A stretch of 49,474 bases of DNA from a virus. The translations under genes and the position numbers were made by a program. The DNA is taken from IMG/VR virus record IMGVR_UViG_3300038311_000057, positions 1-49,474 of that record. One strand, 5' to 3'. Shown piece after piece: positions 6,992 through 15,073 of this stretch. The notes under the pieces are model-generated. The model was given only the letters and a program-made list of their open reading frames with translations. It made no database searches and had not been told where the DNA came from. How positions within the stretch are numbered: position 1 is the first letter of the stretch; every line of letters begins with the position of its first letter.

Positions 6992-7936
6992 ATGGAAAAT
7001 TTAAAAACCCAAACGCTGACCAAAGACCATTTATTAATGTTGACCAAATACCATTTCGGGCAAAATGTCCAAATTAAATACAAACAGAATGGTTTAACAT
7101 CAGGGTGGTACTTAGGTAACAATAACCATAGCTATTACATTAGTAAAGATGCATTTTCAGCTGCTTTGTGGCTCATCAGTAGTTCCCCACATTTTATTGA
7201 ACCAAATTCCTTCACAACCCCCGTTTTCAGTTGGATAAATCTTGGATATCAGGAGTATCTCAACAATGTCATTGCACATCAACTAATCGACCAAAACGAG
7301 TGTTCTACTAAACCAGATAATAACATTCGGTCATCTGCTGAGTATCTCGATGAGATACTCACCAACTTTAAGCAAATGGGTGGAAATAATTCAGCATTAT
7401 TGGTGCTCATATGGACATTAGGAATGCCGCTAAAGTGGTTTATAGGATATTATCCAAAATTAATCCTCATTGGAGAGGAACACGGTATTTTCAAAGTCGA
7501 TAAAAACGCTCTACTAAACCGTATAGAGAAAACCGTGCCCGGTTTTCTTCAAAGGGAGGATGATATCCCGAAAATTCTTAGGTGCCAATCCTCTTTCTCT
7601 TCCAAAGAATTCTCCCCTGAAACGATAAAAATCGAACTACTTAAAACCACTCAACCGCCGCCAGCCTCAATTAATAATTGGCCGGTAACCGAGTGGCTGG
7701 ATTTTTTATGTGCAATTAACCGGTCTGAATTTGACGACATTCTTGAGCATTGCTACCAGGATTATTGCCTGGTCACCGCGCCAGACACAGAATTTATGCC
7801 AGACAGAATAAATAATACGATAGTAATGCTACTAACGTGGAAACTGATCTGCCTATTTTTAGGCCGCCAATTGAGATGGGAACACAATGGGGAAAGGGTA
7901 GACGATATCGACATAAGCATTCATTCAGATATATAA
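6992..7936 (+). CDS. Orphan protein sharing the helicase N-terminal (GWYL) domain
   Basis: 314 residues from ATG 6992, chosen because AGGAAA sits 7 bases upstream; the in-frame ATG at 6968 lies in the promoter -10. Residues 10-65 (FGQNVQIKYKQNGLTSGWYL) align with residues 14-65 of the SNF2 helicase (FGDNVKVEYRRATGSGWYL), including spacing and the following aromatic strand. The remaining 250 residues match nothing I recognise. They are rich in W, F and Y and contain no nucleotide-binding motif or signal peptide. The shared domain and shared operator suggest that the two proteins bind the same partner or DNA structure. Function unknown. Confidence 0.8.
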   Translation: MENLKTQTLTKDHLLMLTKYHFGQNVQIKYKQNGLTSGWYLGNNNHSYYISKDAFSAALWLISSSPHFIEPNSFTTPVFSWINLGYQEYLNNVIAHQLIDQNECSTKPDNNIRSSAEYLDEILTNFKQMGGNNSALLVLIWTLGMPLKWFIGYYPKLILIGEEHGIFKVDKNALLNRIEKTVPGFLQREDDIPKILRCQSSFSSKEFSPETIKIELLKTTQPPPASINNWPVTEWLDFLCAINRSEFDDILEHCYQDYCLVTAPDTEFMPDRINNTIVMLLTWKLICLFLGRQLRWEHNGERVDDIDISIHSDI

Positions 7937-7942
7937 CGCAAT

Positions 7943-8218
7943 ATGCCTAAACAAGTTAATATGAAACCACACAATCTATCGCCTTTGGCGATAAAAGACA
8001 GACTTGTGCAAAATGGCTACACACTCACCGATTTTTCTCGCAAAATTGGTGTAAGTAAGGCGAATTTGTGTGCCGTTATTAATCGGCACTGCGGCCGTGA
8101 AACACGGCCATCCGGTAAACTGACATATAAAATTCTCCTAGCTCTAAGTAAAGAGCTAGGATTTCCAGTGCATAGAGTTGTCTCTAAGGAGGCTATTAAT
8201 AATGTCATTTCTAACTGA
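7943..8218 (+). CDS. Small HTH DNA-binding protein
   Basis: 91 residues, with an alternative start at ATG 7961. The HTH is clear: TLTDFSRKIGVSKANLCAVI, followed by a basic loop (NRHCGRETRPSGK) and a helix. It resembles Ner/XRE-type phage regulators. The gene sits 6 bp after the preceding stop and overlaps the start of the Sak4-like gene, so it belongs to that operon. It is one candidate for the protein that binds the GTTGAC/GTCAAC operators, but there is no direct evidence. Confidence 0.75.
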   Translation: MPKQVNMKPHNLSPLAIKDRLVQNGYTLTDFSRKIGVSKANLCAVINRHCGRETRPSGKLTYKILLALSKELGFPVHRVVSKEAINNVISN

Positions 8219-9050
8219 TAAAACAATTATTGGAAAAAAAAATAAGCCATTTTTTGCAGTGTTGTACGGAACTGGCGGAGTTGGAAAATCCACGCTGTGT
8301 TCGGCAGCACAGTCCCCATATTTTCTCGATATTGAGGATGGAATTTTCCACATCGATGCACCGAAATCTGGCGAAATAATTTCATCGCCGGAGAGTCTTT
8401 TGGACTATATGCAGGCACTAATTAACGAAAAACACAATTATAAAACAATAATTGTGGACTCGTTATCGGCATTAGAGCCGCTGTTGATCCAGTCCGTGTT
8501 TAAGAAATTTACGCGGGACAACGGTCTAAAAGCCAAGTCCATAGAAGATTTTGGCTATGGGAAGGGCTATGTTCATCTCTTATCAGTTTGGCAGGGGTTC
8601 GTGGGCATGTTGAAAAGAATGAATATGGCAGGACTTAATGTGATTCTTATCGGACACCAAAAAATTGCGTCTTTTGAATCTTCTAATGGAGTGTCATACA
8701 AATATTACACAATCAATTTGTATGATTCTGATAAAAACTCAGTGCTCCGACTCGTTACTGAGCAAGCCGATTTCGTCGGCTATATGAGTTTTGAATCATC
8801 ACCACCTGAAAATCAGGCGACTAACCAGTTCCCATCCACTTATACAGGGAAACAAAAATTTAAGCCTAAAAAAATTGCCCCCAAAATCACGCAACCACGC
8901 ATTATTTATACCGAAGGGACAATGGCTTTTTATGCGAAATCCCGGTTCGATTTAGAGGGCCAATATTCTGTAGACGACTGGGATTGGAACTTTCTGTCAG
9001 TTCAAGCCACCATAGGGGAAAAAGTCCCACCAGTACAGGATGTTCCCTGA
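8202..9050 (+). CDS. Sak4-like RecA/Rad51-type ATPase (AAA_24 family)
   Basis: 282 residues from ATG 8202, chosen for the strong AAGGAGG at 8186-8192; the upstream in-frame ATG at 8178 lacks one. Walker A is YGTGGVGKSTL (about residue 23), followed by YFLDIEDG, and Walker B is IIVDSLSAL (about residue 90). This layout is that of phage AAA_24/Sak4 proteins, which act with SSB in single-strand annealing or strand exchange. A RusA-type resolvase follows at once and SSB is encoded elsewhere in the genome, giving a complete phage recombination set. The acidic, proline-rich C-terminal 40 residues are variable in the family. Confidence 0.8.
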   Translation: MSFLTDKTIIGKKNKPFFAVLYGTGGVGKSTLCSAAQSPYFLDIEDGIFHIDAPKSGEIISSPESLLDYMQALINEKHNYKTIIVDSLSALEPLLIQSVFKKFTRDNGLKAKSIEDFGYGKGYVHLLSVWQGFVGMLKRMNMAGLNVILIGHQKIASFESSNGVSYKYYTINLYDSDKNSVLRLVTEQADFVGYMSFESSPPENQATNQFPSTYTGKQKFKPKKIAPKITQPRIIYTEGTMAFYAKSRFDLEGQYSVDDWDWNFLSVQATIGEKVPPVQDVP

Positions 9051-9466
9051 TGTTCCCTGAAAATCGAAAAATGGCTATGAACCAGATTTACTTGGAGACT
9101 AGAGTCCCTTCAGTGAATCACTACTGGAAAAGTAATGGTCGCCATCGTTATATTAGTCAAGAAGGAAGGACTTTTAAACAACAGGTTGCCCAACAAGCTA
9201 AGCATAATAACTGTCAGCTATTGGAAGGGGATGTTGAAGTTATCATCAATTGGTTTAAGAAAGGTAGGCAACGTGGCGACCTCGATAACATCTTGAAAGT
9301 CATTATGGATTCCTTAAGTGGCATTTGTTACCAGGATGACAAACAAGTCAAGAGCATTATTGCCAAAATGTGGGAGAAAACGGGCAATGATGGTGTAGAA
9401 ATTCAGGTTTTACCAATATCACTAATATCAAAGGAGCACAATAACCTTGTTGTTATGTCGAAATAG
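9050..9466 (+). CDS. rusA: RusA-like Holliday junction resolvase
   Basis: 138 residues if translation reinitiates at the ATG of the TGATG stop-start overlap at 9048-9052; an ATG at 9071 would give a 131-residue protein. The motif RGDLDNILKVIMDSLSG followed by YQDDKQV carries the conserved aspartates of RusA nucleases. PSVNHYWK near the N-terminus also fits the family. It should cleave Holliday junctions and resolve branched replicating phage DNA before packaging. The ten-base unit ATGTTCCCTG is tandemly duplicated at the gene junction, which may have created the overlap. Confidence 0.88.
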   Translation: MFPENRKMAMNQIYLETRVPSVNHYWKSNGRHRYISQEGRTFKQQVAQQAKHNNCQLLEGDVEVIINWFKKGRQRGDLDNILKVIMDSLSGICYQDDKQVKSIIAKMWEKTGNDGVEIQVLPISLISKEHNNLVVMSK

Positions 9467-9498
9467 CAACGTAATCTAGGAAAATTCCGTAAATTAAT

Positions 9499-9533
9499 AA
9501 CCGTAGCCATGATTTCCCATCGTGGCTACGGTT
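9499..9533 (+). terminator. Hairpin terminator after rusA
   Basis: A 15-bp stem (9499-9513 with 9519-9533, one G-U pair) around the loop TTCCC, containing AACCGTAGCCA and TGGCTACGGTT. Only a short AT-rich tail follows, so it may be a terminator or an RNA-processing site closing the recombination operon. It lies 33 bases after the rusA stop. Confidence 0.6.
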
Positions 9534-9564
9534 TATAAGTCTACCTTACTACAGAAGGTGAATT

Positions 9565-9762
9565 ATGTCAGCTAATCATACTAAAAAACATTATTACCGC
9601 CAGCACAAACAGCACAAAGCCAAACAATTACCACCAAAACCCCAAAAACCATTCCTAGAATGGTTAAACTCATGGTTTTGGTGGTTATTTTTTAGATTGG
9701 TTTTTTGTTATTTCATTTTCATGCTGGGTTATATCGTGGGCAGCCCAACCGGAGGGATGTAA
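9565..9762 (+). CDS. Small basic single-pass membrane protein
   Basis: 65 residues. The first 30 are strongly basic (H, K, R, Q), and one hydrophobic aromatic segment (WWLFFRLVFCYFIFMLGYIV) is followed by a short glycine-rich end. The basic N-terminus is expected in the cytoplasm. The stop at 9760-9762 is two bases before the FtsK-like gene start, whose Shine-Dalgarno GGAGGG lies inside this gene. Tight coupling suggests a small membrane partner of that ATPase. Family unknown. Confidence 0.7.
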   Translation: MSANHTKKHYYRQHKQHKAKQLPPKPQKPFLEWLNSWFWWLFFRLVFCYFIFMLGYIVGSPTGGM

Positions 9763-9764
9763 CA

Positions 9765-11594
9765 ATGCTAAAATTTGCCGCGACTTTAATTTTGATAATA
9801 TCCATCATGATTTCCGCTATATTGACAGTGCGGTTCATGATGATGCAGGGCGCCAGCAGTGAGATGGATATGATCCTTAACATTGGCATGGGTATAGTTC
9901 TAGCAATTGCCGAGGTTGTTTTTGCCGCCATGCTGGTGTATTTGTATGATATTAATAGATATTTTCTTTCGGTCTTATTTTTATTTGTGACCGGGCCACT
10001 GGTCGTAACATCGATCATTGCAAGCAACTTACAATTACTCGATTCACGGGCAAAAACTGAACATTACGCAATGGCAAACGATGCTGGTTACAACGCTTTG
10101 CTACAAATGCAAAAGGGGTATTCGGAACAGATTGCCCAAATTAGGGCACATCCGTACTATAATGAGCATAACCCAATTAACAAAAAACATTTTGATGAGC
10201 AGATTAGCGTAATCCTTGCCGAGCAAAGGCTAGTTAGTCAGCAAATTGCCAGCTTCAATCCAGCTACCCTTGAGTCCGGTAACGGATTTCAGGTTATGGG
10301 GGAATGGTTAGGCATGTCTGCAAATCAATTCAAGCAGAATGTGTTTTTCGCAGCATCGATATTATTAGAAGCTGTTATGTTGCTATGTACTATATTCTTA
10401 ACCGTAACATCACCACCTGGACCATCTGGACCATCGACTAGACCTCGTAAAGGATTTTTCAAGAATCTTTTTTCCTCATTTAAATTACCGAGTATTGTTC
10501 AGCAACCCACTGCTCAACCTGGCGGAGCTAGAGCATTGAATATTCAAGGGAATATTAACAAGGCCGGTCGGAATATTCCGGAATATTCCGTTGATAAAAG
10601 CCACACACTAAATTTTGTGGTGTCTGATGATTTAGTTGCTAACTTGACAAAATTCCCTCATATAATTATTGCTGGAGTAACTAACTCTGGGAAAAGCAAT
10701 TTTTTAAAGGGCATGATTTCTCAATTAATATCGCAAAATAGTCCGGAAAAACTGAAGATACTACCAGTTGATCTAAAGGAAGGTGCTACTCTATTCCGAT
10801 TCAAAAATGTTCCACACTTTGAGAAACCGTTGGCCACGAGCAACTCAGATGCGCTTAAATATTTAGAATGGTTAGAGCATGAAACTGCTCGCCGGCAGAA
10901 GCTACTTACCGCTGCCTCATGCGAAGATGTTAAGGAATATGTTAAGGAATATGGTAAAGAGCCATTCCCGTATTTGCTGGCGGTATTTGAAGAAGTGGCA
11001 TTTTTAAGCGATTATGATAAATCGGTTCGTTCACGCTTATCGTCAGTGGCGTCAAAAGCGAGAAGTGCTGCAATTAGCTTGGTTTTGTCAACGCAATACC
11101 CAAGGAAAGATGTTTTAGATTCTAAAATTACAGCTAATTGTTCAGGACGGTTTTGTTTTTTTTTGGAGAGCGTTCAGCAAAGCCTCGTTGTTCTTGGACA
11201 AAAAGGAGCAGAAAGCCTAAAAGGGAGTGGGCATGGAATATTTAAGCATGGTGGGTTCTTAACCGAATTTCGTTCAAAACTGTGGGATAAGATGGCTGTT
11301 CAAAAAGCGGTTAATGACGTTATTCATAGGTATGGTGAGAATATTTCAAAGTCGAATGTTATTCAATTTCCTAAGAATATTCATGATGATACTGGGAATA
11401 TTCCAGAGGATATTCCAGAAACAGAGAATATTCCAGAAACAGAGAATATTAAAAATATTCCCGATAAGAATATTCCAATTGCAGACCTAGCTAAAAAGCT
11501 CCGTCAAGAAGGAAAAAAACAGGTTGAAATCGGTGGTATTCTTGGAATACCACAGGGGACAGTCTCAAAGCTCTTGAGAAAAAGTAGTAATTGA
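9765..11594 (+). CDS. FtsK/SpoIIIE-type DNA-translocase ATPase with N-terminal membrane segments
   Basis: 609 residues from ATG 9765, chosen for the GGAGGG Shine-Dalgarno and the coupling to the upstream gene. Hydrophobic segments lie at about residues 3-25, 36-85 (probably two) and 200-220. The motor domain has Walker A AGVTNSGKSNFLKG (about 302) and Walker B LLAVFEEVAFL (about 405). A linker of NIP(E/D) repeats follows, and a C-terminal HTH (KKQVEIGGILGIPQGTVSKL) could read DNA sequence as FtsK gamma domains do. A membrane-anchored DNA pump is unusual in a siphophage. It could serve segregation or transfer of an extrachromosomal form, or host takeover; its role is inferred only. Confidence 0.85.
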   Translation: MLKFAATLILIISIMISAILTVRFMMMQGASSEMDMILNIGMGIVLAIAEVVFAAMLVYLYDINRYFLSVLFLFVTGPLVVTSIIASNLQLLDSRAKTEHYAMANDAGYNALLQMQKGYSEQIAQIRAHPYYNEHNPINKKHFDEQISVILAEQRLVSQQIASFNPATLESGNGFQVMGEWLGMSANQFKQNVFFAASILLEAVMLLCTIFLTVTSPPGPSGPSTRPRKGFFKNLFSSFKLPSIVQQPTAQPGGARALNIQGNINKAGRNIPEYSVDKSHTLNFVVSDDLVANLTKFPHIIIAGVTNSGKSNFLKGMISQLISQNSPEKLKILPVDLKEGATLFRFKNVPHFEKPLATSNSDALKYLEWLEHETARRQKLLTAASCEDVKEYVKEYGKEPFPYLLAVFEEVAFLSDYDKSVRSRLSSVASKARSAAISLVLSTQYPRKDVLDSKITANCSGRFCFFLESVQQSLVVLGQKGAESLKGSGHGIFKHGGFLTEFRSKLWDKMAVQKAVNDVIHRYGENISKSNVIQFPKNIHDDTGNIPEDIPETENIPETENIKNIPDKNIPIADLAKKLRQEGKKQVEIGGILGIPQGTVSKLLRKSSN

Positions 11595-11607
11595 GAATAA
11601 AAAAAGT

Positions 11608-11643
11608 GTTGACAAGTATTAAAAATGCTATACAATAGTCAAC
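11608..11643 (+). promoter_or_regulatory. Promoter P5 with split palindromic operator
   Basis: The -35 is TTGACA (11609-11614), spacer 16, -10 TACAAT (11631-11636). GTTGAC (11608-11613) and GTCAAC (11638-11643) are exactly 30 bp apart. Nearly identical to P2, including the A-rich leader. It drives the gene at 11671. Confidence 0.8.
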
Positions 11644-11670
11644 TTCTAATAACCTAAAAGGAAATATTTC

Positions 11671-12153
11671 ATGTACCGCAGATCCTATAGCTTCACTCTT
11701 ACTGGCAAACCAATTCCTAATTTAAAACAGTTGATTTGCGACAATAAGAATTCCAATTTCATCTTCCTTTCTTTCGTGAGAAAGTTCGCATATCAAGAAT
11801 ATGTCGAACTAAATTCTCTTCTTTTCGTAAGAAGCTCTTTTTTAGATGACTTTTCTACTTTCGACCAATTTAAATTACTGGGCGAGTATATTAGCCCAGA
11901 TTGGGGATTTCCAAAAATCCAAATTGGGAGGCTCAGTCGTACGAAACTGTATGTATCACATGAGGAACTAGCAAAAAATCCTTCGTGTGATATTTACTCG
12001 CTAGAAAATAGCTATGGGTATAGGTTCTCGTATATTTATGCGCCTCCCCAAGGTAGGCTGGGTGTCGATGAAATTATTTCTCAGCAAATCGAACCTGCTA
12101 GACGCAATTTAGCTACATTTAAAGCTAAATATAGTGTTGTCTCTCTCGTTTGA
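11671..12153 (+). CDS. Hypothetical protein under early promoter P5
   Basis: 160 residues with the Shine-Dalgarno AAAGGAAA before ATG. I recognise no family. It is rich in F, Y and S, without membrane segments, cysteine clusters or nucleotide-binding motifs. The first 85 residues alternate hydrophobic and polar residues, suggesting a beta-rich fold. Sharing the early operator-promoter with the SNF2 helicase and the GWYL orphan suggests an early host-takeover or counter-defence protein (inference). Confidence 0.75.
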   Translation: MYRRSYSFTLTGKPIPNLKQLICDNKNSNFIFLSFVRKFAYQEYVELNSLLFVRSSFLDDFSTFDQFKLLGEYISPDWGFPKIQIGRLSRTKLYVSHEELAKNPSCDIYSLENSYGYRFSYIYAPPQGRLGVDEIISQQIEPARRNLATFKAKYSVVSLV

Positions 12154-12243
12154 GTTGAGTGGGGCTAACTGGTTTTTTGGTTGGCCTCCTCTCTCCTGCT
12201 CATGGCAGATATACAACAGGTTTCTGATATTGGGGGAAGAAAA

Positions 12244-12687
12244 ATGGATAAACAACAGATTGCATTAAATTTAAAGCAAGCACTGACGGTGATAACGACA
12301 GTTGTTAATGCCCTTCAAAATGTCTTTGATGACGACAGTAAGGGGGTTACTTTTGAAGAAATTAGTGAAATTGAAAACAAACTACGTTCTTATTTGGCAA
12401 AAACTGCTAGCACCCAGTGCGAAGCTTTTAAATACCTCATCAATCATCCGGAGGTTAGCCAGGTTGTTGGGTACCGAGGATACTTTGCACTTGGCGACGC
12501 TCACGCTATAGTGAGTTACTCTGGAAATGGAGACAACCTGCTAGTTAAAGATTATCAAGATGAAGTTGTGTTGGTAGAAATCACCGACGAACACTATCAG
12601 TTTCAGCACTGGGGATTTCAATTCCATTATTCACTATACCCCGAAGTTAAACCAACAATTTTCACAAATTTAGTTGCGGATCGGTGA
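12244..12687 (+). CDS. Hypothetical protein, 147 aa
   Basis: The ATG at 12244 is preferred because GGGGGAAG lies just upstream; in-frame starts at 12202 and TTG 12181 would add up to 21 residues. The N-terminal half is helical (KQIALNLKQALTVITTVVNAL style), and the C-terminal half is beta-rich with many aromatic and acidic residues. No family recognised. The 90-base gap before it holds an imperfect 9-bp stem (GGGGCTAAC with GTTGGCCTC) without a U-run. Confidence 0.65.
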   Translation: MDKQQIALNLKQALTVITTVVNALQNVFDDDSKGVTFEEISEIENKLRSYLAKTASTQCEAFKYLINHPEVSQVVGYRGYFALGDAHAIVSYSGNGDNLLVKDYQDEVVLVEITDEHYQFQHWGFQFHYSLYPEVKPTIFTNLVADR

Positions 12688-12745
12688 TGCAGCGGTACTG
12701 ACTTGAAATAAACATAATGTCTACAACTTAGAGTAAGTAATTATA

Positions 12746-13264
12746 ATGAACGAAAACAGATTTTTTGATAACAATACTGGTACAATTTATGACCGCCAAA
12801 CTAATTTGGTTTGGCTAAAAAATCCAATGGCCATTAACCCAACGAGTTGGCTATCGGCGAGTCAATTATGCTCGCGTCTAAAACACGGGGACTATTTGCT
12901 GAATGATCATTCTTACTTAGGGGAATGGAGGTTACCGTCGATACACGAGTTTATGACGATTATTGACTACAACATGCAAGAGCCGGCACTCCATGAGTAT
13001 TTCTGTAATTGTGTGCCACCCCCCCTTCCGGGGGTGTATTGGACATCGAACAGGTTAATTTCCTTTCCAAACAGGTCATGGTGCGTAGATTTATTCAATG
13101 GGCGGGTATTTTATGAGTATACAGGAAAAGCACCATTGCCAAATCTACGCATTCCCATTTATATGGAGCGATTTATTTCGTTAGATTCATTTGAAAATGC
13201 GGAATATGTAGCTTTTGTATGGCCTGTTAAAAACGCGCGAAACGCGGGAAGGGTGTTCTGTTAA
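12746..13264 (+). CDS. DUF1566 (Lcl C-terminal-like) domain protein
   Basis: 172 residues. The DUF1566 signature is plain: a start with GTIYDRQTNLVWLKN, then GEWRLPSIHEFMTIID, a YWTSNR strand and a C-terminal WPVKN. The domain is beta-rich and occurs in surface-exposed and adhesin-like bacterial proteins. No signal peptide is visible, so it stays cytoplasmic unless carried on the virion. It is the last gene of the rightward early block and is convergent with the lysis-like genes. The gap to 13402 (138 bp) holds nothing I can name. No reverse transcriptase is present, so it is not part of a diversity-generating element here. Confidence 0.8.
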   Translation: MNENRFFDNNTGTIYDRQTNLVWLKNPMAINPTSWLSASQLCSRLKHGDYLLNDHSYLGEWRLPSIHEFMTIIDYNMQEPALHEYFCNCVPPPLPGVYWTSNRLISFPNRSWCVDLFNGRVFYEYTGKAPLPNLRIPIYMERFISLDSFENAEYVAFVWPVKNARNAGRVFC

Positions 13265-13402
13265 GTTTCAATCCTTGTTGTACTGGATATAGCTCAAGAG
13301 CCTTTTGGAATATGTTAACTACCCGCAGCGTATATGAGTATCAATATTACAAATATTATTAAATATATTACGAAAGTAATTACCAATCTCTTCATGTTTT
13401 TT

Positions 13403-13741
13403 TTACTTACCTACTTGCTTGCTAGTAAACTTGGTTAAAACTAATTTTACGATTTGTTGTAAAATATTCCTCAAAAAAATTTTTATTTCCTCGTTGGAGA
13501 ATAGAGAAACACTGCACGAGCAACACACTCCACTAGCCAGCATGATAATGTTATTTTGTCCGGGAAGAATGTAAGATGATATACCGCCGCCCACGATTCC
13601 CAAGAAACCACAAAGGATAGCGTTTGAAATTGTTACAGCTAAAGGGGGAATGTTGCCCCCACGAAAGGGCAACACCCCTCCTGCCACACCCCCCGCCAAA
13701 AATAGGATAAACAATAAATTATATTCACTATAGTCGATCAT
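13403..13741 (-). CDS. Holin-like membrane protein
   Basis: 112 residues, last gene of the leftward structural operon. Three hydrophobic stretches are visible: LLFILFLAGGVAGGVL, ISNAILCGFLGIVGGGIS and IIMLASGVCCSCSVSLF. They are followed by a basic C-terminus. Size, glycine-rich membrane helices and position after the tail genes fit phage holins of the LydA/superfamily III type. It would permeabilise the inner membrane at lysis. It overlaps the upstream small membrane gene by 14 bases. No endolysin gene lies beside it. Confidence 0.55.
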   Translation of the reverse strand: MIDYSEYNLLFILFLAGGVAGGVLPFRGGNIPPLAVTISNAILCGFLGIVGGGISSYILPGQNNIIMLASGVCCSCSVSLFSNEEIKIFLRNILQQIVKLVLTKFTSKQVGK

Positions 13742-13949
13742 GTTGGCATAATTTATTGTTTTCTTTTATGTCAATCAATCTCGCGATAATCGAGTCCAAT
13801 TTCGCAGATGCTTCCTCATATTGGGAAATGTTATACATTAGTATTGCCATACATAGTATTACGCCAAAAAAAACCAGGAGTGCCACGAGTGCCACGAGGG
13901 GATTTTTGGTAGTTTTTTCTTTTGTATCACCGCTTGAGTTTTTTATCAT
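13728..13949 (-). CDS. Small membrane protein with cytosolic or periplasmic helix (lysis-associated?)
   Basis: 73 residues: a polar N-terminus, one strong membrane helix (NPLVALVALLVFFGVILCMA), then a charged helical tail. It overlaps the tail gene upstream at TAATG and the holin-like gene downstream by 14 bases, so it is translationally coupled to both. One membrane helix plus a coiled tail is compatible with an antiholin, a spanin-like protein or a second holin. I cannot decide among these. Confidence 0.6.
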   Translation of the reverse strand: MIKNSSGDTKEKTTKNPLVALVALLVFFGVILCMAILMYNISQYEEASAKLDSIIARLIDIKENNKLCQHDRL

Positions 13950-15073
13950 TAATACCCACTAATTTTTAAACCAAAATCCCATTCATTCAGGTACTTAGCG
14001 TCGCAATCCATTACGCTATCCCTCAGCGTAATTTTTAATTCGTTTTTCGGAATGAAGCCCGCAAAAACGTAATTTTTCTCAGCATGTGACAAAAAAAATA
14101 GAACGTCATCGCCATTTGCTACAATTGTAGTTGCCATTTCATTCAGCCGCGTGTAGGTCGTTATGTCTAAATTATAGTATTTTATAAAAATTTCATGAAT
14201 AGCTTTGTCATTAACAAAATTAATTACCGTTTCAAACGGTTTTTCGATATAGGCATTCCTAATCGTTGATTGCCCAATGAACAATCTCATCATGGCAATT
14301 CCAGATGTAGCCCCGCCTGCTATCGTTAATTTTCCACAGTAAACGCTGTTTTCCGATAGATATTCGCTATCAAAAATTGGAACAATAAACTGATCCGATA
14401 CCCCTGTACCATCATAGCCTCCCCAGGGGATTGTGAGCGAGTATGGCGTCCACGTGCCCCACGGATAAATAGGAAGGACGCCGCGGTACTCGCGGTCAAA
14501 AATAATATCATCGTCACTATTCCCGAGTTTATCATAATAAACATCATCACCGGCATTGACACTAACCTCTAACGCTAGCGGGTCTCCTAATTCACTTACC
14601 AGATTTACCGTGACGTGATCACCACCTTCCCATTCATATTCCTGTGCTAACCAGTATTTTGTACTCAAGCCCTTGAAAGTAATCCAATTATTCTCATTTA
14701 ATAATAGAGTATCTGTCGATGCTATAGTCACAGAGAAATTGCCTTGATTTGCTGCACTATACACCGTTGTCACGGGGATGGTTACAGATTTGCTGAATTG
14801 TAGCCTGAATTTTAACTCAGGAGTGCCGGTGCTATTCAAGTTAAATGGACAGAAGATGTCCGGCCTGAAAAATTTGTTGTGGTTCTCAAAGAAAAATTTG
14901 ATTTCGCACGAGCTGTCCCGTGATCGAAAAAGCCGCTGGTTGGGTTGGGTGAGTATTTCAGGTCCATGGTTTTGAAGGTAATTTGATGCTGAAATATAAT
15001 AACCATCTGCGGGTTTTTCTGAGAGAAGGTAATTTACATCAAACGTTTGGTTATCATTCTTCGTATTCGCCAT
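13949..15073 (-). CDS. Distal tail/structural protein, 374 aa
   Basis: Beta-rich protein with many F, Y, W and N and no coiled coil. It overlaps the upstream tail gene by 20 bases and precedes the holin-like pair, the usual place for tail-tip or baseplate components. I recognise no family. The pattern of short strands (YEWEGGDHVTVNLVSELGDP, TPYSLTIPWGGYDGTGVS) fits a virion protein. A receptor-binding role is possible but not shown. Confidence 0.65.
   Translation of the reverse strand: MANTKNDNQTFDVNYLLSEKPADGYYISASNYLQNHGPEILTQPNQRLFRSRDSSCEIKFFFENHNKFFRPDIFCPFNLNSTGTPELKFRLQFSKSVTIPVTTVYSAANQGNFSVTIASTDTLLLNENNWITFKGLSTKYWLAQEYEWEGGDHVTVNLVSELGDPLALEVSVNAGDDVYYDKLGNSDDDIIFDREYRGVLPIYPWGTWTPYSLTIPWGGYDGTGVSDQFIVPIFDSEYLSENSVYCGKLTIAGGATSGIAMMRLFIGQSTIRNAYIEKPFETVINFVNDKAIHEIFIKYYNLDITTYTRLNEMATTIVANGDDVLFFLSHAEKNYVFAGFIPKNELKITLRDSVMDCDAKYLNEWDFGLKISGY

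Noticed and set aside
12160-12200. Intrinsic terminator (GGGGCTAAC with GTTGGCCTC stem)
   Set aside because: The stem has two G-U pairs and no U-tract follows; too weak to call.
12746-13264. Diversity-generating retroelement with DUF1566 target
   Set aside because: No reverse transcriptase, template repeat or variable-repeat pair was found in the genome.
13265-13402. tRNA or small RNA gene in the convergent gap
   Set aside because: No cloverleaf, T-loop GTTC consensus or strong stem could be drawn.
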